DNA of 45,786 nt, from contig CAZSFZ010000018.1 in NCBI GenBank assembly GCA_964606385.1, positions 1 to 45,786 on the forward strand, read 5' to 3'. The notes under the pieces are model-generated. The model worked only from the letters and a program-made list of their open reading frames with translations, was not told where the DNA came from and did no database searches. This DNA comes from Aquincolibacterium sp964606385 (GTDB lineage Bacteria > Omnitrophota > Omnitrophia > Omnitrophales > Aquincolibacteriaceae). The stretch's first letter is position 1. Every line of letters begins with the position of its first letter. Positions 40,501 through 45,786 of the stretch are shown here, piece by piece. Both the position numbers and the translations under genes were made by a program.

Positions 40501-43500
40501 AAGGGATTCCTCGATCTTGGGACCTATTTCAGGCTTGCCAATGACATCAGCCTTTCGGTGGTCCAGTACTGGAACTACAAAGGTTATGGAGATCCGGGTG
40601 ATGTCTCGAATTATTACGGGTTTGATCCGATCGGGAACCAGTACGGCAATTTTTCCGGTGACTTCGATGGTAACCGGTACGTGATCAGCAATTTGTACAT
40701 TAACCGTCCGTCCATGCTTTACGTAGGTCTTTTTGGAAGAACGAGCAGCGCCACGATCCATGATGTGGGCCTTGACGGCGGAAGCGTCTTCGGAGGGAAC
40801 AATGTCGGCAGTCTTGTCGGCTACAACTATCAAAGCGTGGTAGACAATAGCTACGCCAACACGGATGTCACCGGGACCTCATGGGTCGGCGGTCTTGTAG
40901 GGTATAACGATTTTCATGCCAGCGTTACGCGAAGCTATGCCACGGGTGATGTTGTCAATGTGGGCGGGATCAGCGATCGCGGGGCTGGAGGGCTTGTAGG
41001 CGGCAACTTCAATGACAGTGCTATTGCTTACTCTTACGCGACCGGATCAGTCAGCGGTTATTCGGATGTCGGAGGTCTTTTAGGGGCTAGTGAAAATATG
41101 TCAGGCGGGTTTCATAGCGTTTCGTATAACTATTCCACGGGGCACGTTTCAGGGGCGGCCGGCCTCTCAGGCGGATTGATCGGATGGTTCTATACGGACC
41201 TTCCGGCAAATTCTCAGGTCGCGACGCAGAATTTTTGGGACACGCAAACTTCAGGCATGTCCACCAGCTCCGGGCAAGGGGCCGGCGCGGTCGAGGGGAA
41301 AATCACGGCCCAGATGAAACAGATGACGACCTTTTCGGGATGGGATCCCGGAGTTTGGGGCCTTAAAGCGGGCACCACTTACCCCGAACTTTTCCTGTAT
41401 CACACCCAATGGACAGGATTGGCCGGGGACGGCAATTGGTCGACCGCCGGTAACTGGAAAACCTGGAACGGAGTCACGCACCAATATGACTCGGTCGTGC
41501 CGGATGCCGGCACAATAGTATTCTTTAACGATCTTGGGGCCGCGCAGGCGTCGAGTATTGACGCGGGATTCGCGGGTTCCGTCGGCTATTTGGGTGTCGG
41601 TTCGGGATATGCCAATACCCTCACGCAGGATATCGTGACGTTCACAACGGGAGACTTCGCGCAAGGCGGCGGAACTTTCGTGAGCAACGACACGATCAAC
41701 CTGAACGGTTTTGTGCTGAGCGGCGGCACTTTTACGGCGCCTTCGACAACCAATGTTACGGCCAGCTGGGTGAGATCCGGCGGAATTTTTGGGTCGAATG
41801 GCGGCATCGTCAATTTCGGGGGTACGACCTCCGAATCGATCACCTCGGGCGGGATGGTTTTTAACAACCTGACGGTCGACCGGACCGAGACCTTAACACT
41901 CCAGGACAATCTGACGGTTAGCGGTGAACTAGCGGTCACTTCCGGGACCCTAAACGCGAATTTTAAAACAGTCAGCGAGGGCGGGAATTGGATCTTTGAT
42001 AATTTCACAAATCTCAGGAACATCACGCTTACCGGCACCGGGAAAACGATCGCTTCGGCCGGAACGGAATTTCCGACCTTATCGACTCTGACGATATCCG
42101 GTTCTTATACGCTAGACGATCCGATGGTTATTCAGAGTGCTCTCAATGTGACGGGAAGCCTCGACGCCGACTCGCAGACTTTGACCTTCGAACGGAATGT
42201 CAACATCAGGAATGTTTCAAATATTAATGATCTCTACGCGCAAGCCTTAACCGTTGTCGATCCCAATTATGATTCTTTCGCCTCTGGCGGGGCTTCGGTG
42301 GAGAATCTTTATATTCAAGGGCGTTACCAACTCTCGGATGCGCTTACGGTAACGAACAACTTTGTAGTCTCAGGCGTTCTTAATGCGGCTGGACGTTCGA
42401 TCACTTCGGCTGATGACTGGTCCTTTTTAAACATTTCCGGACTTGGGAGTGTGATACTAACGGGTACCAGCAAATCGATCTATTCGAATAACGCGAGTCA
42501 AGCGGCGAATCAGTTCGGTAACCTGACGATTTCGGGGAGCTATTATCTTTCGGATGCGATTCACATCAATGGGGCATTGAATGTGTCGGGAAGTTTGGAT
42601 GCCAATGGAAGGAGTATGACCTTGGCCCAGAGTCTTAATCTCACGAATATCACGGATGTTAGTAGTAGCAACATCACACTCGACGGCTCCGGGACGATCA
42701 CCTCCGATGGAAAATCAGTGAACAATCTCAGGGTGTCGGGAAATTACACCCTAACGGATGCTCTTCATGTGAATGGCTGGTTTACGACGAACGATGGGGC
42801 TCAAACGCCGGTTCAAACAGGGTATTTGCACGCCAATGGGAATGACATGACGTTTGCGGGCAGCCTTGCGATATGGGTTGCCGACGACCCCCTGGACCTG
42901 CTGCCTTTACCTGACGGTGGGGATGGGGATTATCAGTGGGTTCAAAGGATCGATGGATTTGGAAGTGGAACGTTGACGCTTGACGGTTCGGGTTCGCTGA
43001 CCTCTCATACCACGGAACTTAATAATCTTACGGTCTCGGGGACCTACAACCTGGTGGATGCCCTGCATGTCAACGGAGCTTTAAGCGTGTCGGGAGGTTT
43101 GAACGCGAACACCAATACAATGACCATCGCGGAAGGTATCGATCTGACAAATATCACGAATGCCACGAACGTCATCCTTGACGGCGATCCGGGTACGGTT
43201 TATTCGATTACTTCCGCCGGCAAACAACTGGTGAGCCTGAACATCACCTCGGGGGATTATTCGCTGACGGATGCGTTCCGCGTGAGCACCGAGTTCGATG
43301 TGGCCGGGACTCTTGATGCCAACAATCAGGCTATGACCATCGGTGATGACCTTGACCTTACGAATATCGCAAACGCCTATGATGTGACGCTTACTGCGGC
43401 GATCGGTTCTTTTACGACGGCCGGAGATGTGCTGCATAATGTGACGGTCAACGGAACGTATGCCTTGCAGGATGATCTTCATGCGACCGGCACGCTGAAT

Positions 43501-45786
43501 ACTTCAGCCGGGGTTCTTGACCTTCAGGAAAATACACTAACGCTTGCGGGGGGCCTTGATCTTACGAATCTTTCGAATGCCGGGGATGTGGTGCTATATG
43601 GCTCCGGCGCGATCATGTCGAGCGGTAAAACCATCGGACAATCGGCGGCACAAGGATTGACGATCACCGGGTCTTATTCTTTGGCAGACGCGCTTACCGT
43701 GCGGGGAGATCTTGATGTGCAGGAAGGCGGAACGCTGGCCGCTGATACAAACACGATCACGGAAGGTGGGCATTGGTCTTTCGACCGCATCTCCGGCTAC
43801 GGAGATGTCGTGCTTACGGGTTCGGGAAAAAACATCATTTCCGGCGGGAATGAATTCAACGATTTAACTGTTTTGGGTGATTATACGTTGACCGATGCGC
43901 TTCATGTCAACGGACAGCTCACAGTTTCTAACTATCTTGATGTGGCGCATCAGGATATGACCTTAAATGGGGATCTTAATTTTGAGCATATCGAGAATCC
44001 CAGCGATGTGATCTTGGACGGTTCCGGTTCGATCACTTCCTTCGGACGGGTATTAGATAGCCTCACGATCGACGGGACCTATGAAATGCTCGACGGCTTG
44101 ACCGTGGCGGGGGAGTTCCTGGTTCGGGAACCGGGGACACTAGATGTGCATGGTAACACGATCGTCGAAGGGGGGTACTGGACCTTTGACCGTCTTTCTG
44201 ACTGTGGAGATGTGATCCTGACAGGTTCAGGCAAGACAATCACAAGTGACGGGAATGCGTTTGACAGCCTTACGATACGGGACGGCGGGAGCTACGCGCT
44301 TGTGGACCCGCTCCATGTGAGTGAAGCCCTTGACCTGGCTAATGGCTCGCTTGATGCGGCGGGTTTTGGGATCACGCTAGCCCAAAGCCTTAATCTTACG
44401 AATATTTCGGATGTTTCGGATATATTGCTCTACGGCGAATCCGGCACGATCACTTCAGCCGGCAAACAGATCCATAATCTCACGATCTCTTCATCGACGG
44501 GAAGTTATGGGCTGATCGATGACCTCGATGTCAGCGGTGCGCTGGTCATTTCAGGAGGTGTGGGCCTGGACGCGGGCTATCTGGGGATTACGGTCGGGCA
44601 GGACCTGAATCTTTCCCAGATCACCAATCCCGGCAATGTGGTTCTCGCGGGTTCCGGGGCTCTTTTTTCCGGAGGAAAAGAAGTGGTCGATCTGACCGTT
44701 TCGGGGGATTACGAGCTTCTTGACGCGTTGCATGTTAATGGAGGATTTACAGTTACTGGAACTTTGGATGCCCAAAGCCGCCAGATGCGATTCGGACAGA
44801 GCATTGATTTTACAAATGTTTCCAATATCGGGAGCGTGATCGCCGATGGAATCGGGACCCTTACTTCCGACGGCGAGCACATGGATAATTTTACGGTCTC
44901 CGGGAATTATGAGCTCGCGGATGCCCTTTATGTGGACGCCACTTTAAATGTGACCGGCGGCTTGAATGCTGCGGGTTATGCCATGACGCTTGCCCAAGAC
45001 TTGAATCTTTCCAATATCACCAATGCCGGGAATGTGACGTTGACCGGCTCAGGTTCCATCCTTTCCTCCGGGAAATCCATACAGAACCTGACGGTATCGA
45101 ATGGCGCGTCTTACGCGCTTGCGGATGCCCTGACTGCCCGGGGAAATATCAGCATTCTGGGGACTTTGAATGCGGCGTCTCATGCCGTGAGTGTGGGGGG
45201 CGATTGGGCCTTCATCGGGAATTTTTATAACCTGAGCGATGTCACCCTGACGGGGCACGGTAAAACGATCACTTCGGGCGGGAATCAATTCAATAACCTG
45301 ACGATCACCGGAAGCTATACGCTTGTGGACGCGCTTGGCGTGATCAACAATTTGAACGTTTCAGGAACTTTAGATGCCGCCTCCCAGGCGATCAGCGAGG
45401 GAGGAACCTGGAGCTCACGAGGTCTTATTAATCTTGGGGCCGTGACATTGACCGGCCTTGCTCCCGGATCCGGAAAAACGATCACCTCCGAGGGTGTTAG
45501 TTTCGGCAGCTTGTCAGTCGGCGGCGCCTACGAGTTAACGGACGACCTGATCGTGACCGGCGAACTGAGTGTCCCCGGGACACTGAATGCCGTTTCCCAT
45601 CATGTCAGCGTCGGCGGGGACTGGGTCTTTTCCAGCAGTATGTCCAATCTCGGGGATGTTACGCTGACTGGTTCCGGAAAAACGATCACCTCCGACGGGA
45701 ATTCATTTAATGACCTGACGGTTACCGGGGACTACACGCTCGTGGACGCGCTTGCCGTGAGCGGGGACCTCAGCATTCCGGGGACG
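37543..45786 (+). CDS. Giant TpsA-like (filamentous-haemagglutinin-type) surface adhesin, partial at right edge
   Basis: Open for 2,748 codons without a stop. TTG 37543 (AGGAG six bases before) gives a normal signal peptide 'MKKITALLTAVLFAVFTIAP' cleaved near 'AVA-E'; ATG 37417, also with a good ribosome site, would add 42 residues as an extended signal peptide. Residues about 27-290 resemble the haemagglutination-activity TPS domain ('SNIFGTL', 'GSTGAINLNNASLLAST'), though the usual NPNG motif is lost ('LQNIAG'). Residues about 290-460 are FHA-like repeats. Residues about 567-1286 hold two GLUG-motif beta-helix blocks, each followed by a 'WTGxGxWSxxxNW' module. From about 1440 to the edge there are 19 repeats of about 68 residues. 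No TpsB transporter is in the window. Confidence 0.9.
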   Translation, partial: MKKITALLTAVLFAVFTIAPSWAVAETINLEGGSVEVSTQDNTTNWNVSGNPVWNVPEFNIAQNSIYNVAGLGQGASLALLVNGGQPSNIFGTLNLSNLAFILQNIAGINIGSTGAINLNNASLLASTLPLNLDVTDFLARDYQFNGQGGFLMNEGKITGNQGDLVALIANAIENRGLIDVPAGTVALAGGNVVTVGISGDGLVSIGVDEATANDLGLSAQIKNTGTISSEGGRVILNAQALDGLFEKAISLEQDGNALSAIKARNGTVEFVSYDDFYNSSALNAANGRVLVDSKGNITNEGVIDALNGTVELTAKQSIYNKSLIEALGGKVDLTAEQGEVKNTGTIDVKQGVLEIMAREDVMNEELMKAVEGEIRVTSSEGAIKNKGTLDATQGHIEMQAAEEIETTGALKAETFREKGATFRLGGTYSVGTSYHDNLDGALTLIPTDTGGPNIGGNITDAGDIIVEEDTTVTLTDHTNIIADSNTDGDGVFDMKTGSSIDGAGYNLSITAGDAPDGVEATENRLRSIDNVGIFQLKASAGGTPTYVSDPTTAAWTNIADFRITGGTLNRFLGAGTSGSPYAIYDIYGLQALNGYLGVSTYFKLMNDLDASSTATWNAGLGFDPIGTSTGSYNVIPTNSILGVFDGLNHTITGLTVNRPAANYVGLFGATTDMTIKNLGLIGGSFTGQNYVGSLVGQNYRSLITDAYATSSVSGGNFVGGLAGLNYQASTLMNSYASGDVTGTGDGAGGLVGYNYVSEVENSYSTGVVSGGGTTQGGLIGKYDASTFINNWWWKDAGHNPALSDTGNGDVAAGKIDVEATLANFYASSHDVYAASSTEGWDFDVEWLENGSALPTFGVNPDTYLWTGSGLWSEPSNWSRNAVPGAGDTVGFNGTSVQDSNMDAGFGGAVSRIRVKETYTGTITQNRSLNVTNSYVQDGGIFISDRSIPFSAASFSVPGGAFNRFTGTGTELDPYRVYDVYGLQGMKGFLDLGTYFRLANDISLSVVQYWNYKGYGDPGDVSNYYGFDPIGNQYGNFSGDFDGNRYVISNLYINRPSMLYVGLFGRTSSATIHDVGLDGGSVFGGNNVGSLVGYNYQSVVDNSYANTDVTGTSWVGGLVGYNDFHASVTRSYATGDVVNVGGISDRGAGGLVGGNFNDSAIAYSYATGSVSGYSDVGGLLGASENMSGGFHSVSYNYSTGHVSGAAGLSGGLIGWFYTDLPANSQVATQNFWDTQTSGMSTSSGQGAGAVEGKITAQMKQMTTFSGWDPGVWGLKAGTTYPELFLYHTQWTGLAGDGNWSTAGNWKTWNGVTHQYDSVVPDAGTIVFFNDLGAAQASSIDAGFAGSVGYLGVGSGYANTLTQDIVTFTTGDFAQGGGTFVSNDTINLNGFVLSGGTFTAPSTTNVTASWVRSGGIFGSNGGIVNFGGTTSESITSGGMVFNNLTVDRTETLTLQDNLTVSGELAVTSGTLNANFKTVSEGGNWIFDNFTNLRNITLTGTGKTIASAGTEFPTLSTLTISGSYTLDDPMVIQSALNVTGSLDADSQTLTFERNVNIRNVSNINDLYAQALTVVDPNYDSFASGGASVENLYIQGRYQLSDALTVTNNFVVSGVLNAAGRSITSADDWSFLNISGLGSVILTGTSKSIYSNNASQAANQFGNLTISGSYYLSDAIHINGALNVSGSLDANGRSMTLAQSLNLTNITDVSSSNITLDGSGTITSDGKSVNNLRVSGNYTLTDALHVNGWFTTNDGAQTPVQTGYLHANGNDMTFAGSLAIWVADDPLDLLPLPDGGDGDYQWVQRIDGFGSGTLTLDGSGSLTSHTTELNNLTVSGTYNLVDALHVNGALSVSGGLNANTNTMTIAEGIDLTNITNATNVILDGDPGTVYSITSAGKQLVSLNITSGDYSLTDAFRVSTEFDVAGTLDANNQAMTIGDDLDLTNIANAYDVTLTAAIGSFTTAGDVLHNVTVNGTYALQDDLHATGTLNTSAGVLDLQENTLTLAGGLDLTNLSNAGDVVLYGSGAIMSSGKTIGQSAAQGLTITGSYSLADALTVRGDLDVQEGGTLAADTNTITEGGHWSFDRISGYGDVVLTGSGKNIISGGNEFNDLTVLGDYTLTDALHVNGQLTVSNYLDVAHQDMTLNGDLNFEHIENPSDVILDGSGSITSFGRVLDSLTIDGTYEMLDGLTVAGEFLVREPGTLDVHGNTIVEGGYWTFDRLSDCGDVILTGSGKTITSDGNAFDSLTIRDGGSYALVDPLHVSEALDLANGSLDAAGFGITLAQSLNLTNISDVSDILLYGESGTITSAGKQIHNLTISSSTGSYGLIDDLDVSGALVISGGVGLDAGYLGITVGQDLNLSQITNPGNVVLAGSGALFSGGKEVVDLTVSGDYELLDALHVNGGFTVTGTLDAQSRQMRFGQSIDFTNVSNIGSVIADGIGTLTSDGEHMDNFTVSGNYELADALYVDATLNVTGGLNAAGYAMTLAQDLNLSNITNAGNVTLTGSGSILSSGKSIQNLTVSNGASYALADALTARGNISILGTLNAASHAVSVGGDWAFIGNFYNLSDVTLTGHGKTITSGGNQFNNLTITGSYTLVDALGVINNLNVSGTLDAASQAISEGGTWSSRGLINLGAVTLTGLAPGSGKTITSEGVSFGSLSVGGAYELTDDLIVTGELSVPGTLNAVSHHVSVGGDWVFSSSMSNLGDVTLTGSGKTITSDGNSFNDLTVTGDYTLVDALAVSGDLSIPGT
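39241..41690 (+). repeat. Internal duplication: two GLUG block + WTG module units
   Basis: Unit 1 (39241-40410) and unit 2 (40426-41690) share the order: 'NRFxGxGTxxxPYxxYDxYGLQ', 'FDPIG', 'VGLFGxT', 'VGSLVGxNY', several GLUG motifs ('GGLVGYN', 'SYATG'), then a 'W..NW' module. They are similar in protein but diverged in DNA, so the duplication is old. Confidence 0.8.
41860..45786 (+). repeat. Array of 19 repeats of about 68 residues (200-210 bp)
   Basis: Each unit contains 'NLTVSGxYxLxDALxVxGxLxVSGTLDA' split over a strand-turn-strand pattern. Units begin near 41873, 42085, 42300, 42521, 42721, 43021, 43238, 43435, 43656, 43861, 44060, 44265, 44477, 44689, 44887, 45084, 45295, 45508 and 45712. 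Two linker types occur: an 'xMTLAQSLNLTNI' type and a 'VSEGGxWxF' type. The array continues past the window. Confidence 0.85.

Noticed and set aside
41860..45786. CRISPR or non-coding tandem array
   Set aside because: The units are of coding length in one frame, diverged in DNA and conserved in protein, with no spacers.
1..45786. Insertion sequences, prophage or integrative elements
   Set aside because: No transposase, integrase, terminal inverted repeats or phage genes were seen; the tRNA-Pro 3' end has no repeated attachment-like copy in the window.

Overview
The window reads as a chromosomal piece of a Gram-negative bacterium (estimated 53-55% GC, dense short-gap operons, ATG/GTG/TTG starts). 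Outer-membrane markers are an MlaEFD lipid-transport set and a two-partner-secretion-type giant surface protein. An exosortase-associated small protein (TIGR04073-like), a DUF6485 protein, a ParA-CBM48 fusion and giant repeat proteins together suggest an uncultivated lineage such as Omnitrophota/PVC. That placement is inference; no rRNA is present to test it.

Layout. 2-3250: C-terminal part of a large exported repeat protein ending in a glucoamylase-like domain, open at the left edge. 3449-4315: slipin. 4316-4637: spacer with a foldable region (possible minus-strand RNA) and a promoter. 4638-8624: riboflavin operon ribBA-ribH-nusB-ribD-ribE. 8603-12024: an RsbW-like kinase, a STAS protein, mlaE-mlaF-mlaD and a TIGR04073 protein, apparently co-transcribed. 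12140-16632: membrane protein, coiled-coil protein, bifunctional-nuclease-family protein, trxB, a small acidic protein and a DUF547 protein. 16768-23632: rplU-rpmA, terminator, then a divergent obg, proB-proA, nadD and two CNNM/CorC proteins. 23828-26267: three-gene operon of a ParA-CBM48 fusion, a ParA-like protein that has lost its P-loop, and an unknown protein. 26343-27059: coiled-coil/zinc-ribbon protein. 27323-31160: short division cluster mraZ-STAS-rsmH-ftsL-ftsI with a textbook MraZ operator. 31235-31308: tRNA-Pro(CGG). 31331-37198: small-protein and housekeeping genes (DUF6485, Lys/Glu-rich exported protein, SDR, SpoU methyltransferase, acylphosphatase, phosphoesterase, ligA, acetyltransferase). 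37199-37542: AT-rich spacer. 37543-45786: a giant TpsA-like adhesin, open for 2,748 codons and running off the right edge.

How the parts work together. The rib operon makes riboflavin from GTP and ribulose-5-phosphate, with nusB embedded. The kinase/STAS pair directly upstream of mlaEFD suggests that the lipid transporter's STAS subunit (MlaB role) is phospho-regulated. A second STAS protein, lacking the phosphorylatable serine, sits inside the mra cluster. The ParA-CBM48 operon is the most unusual system: a positioning ATPase carrying a glycogen/starch-binding module, with a pseudo-ATPase partner, behind a repeat-flanked palindrome. The two edge genes are both giant modular surface or exported proteins and account for about a quarter of the window.
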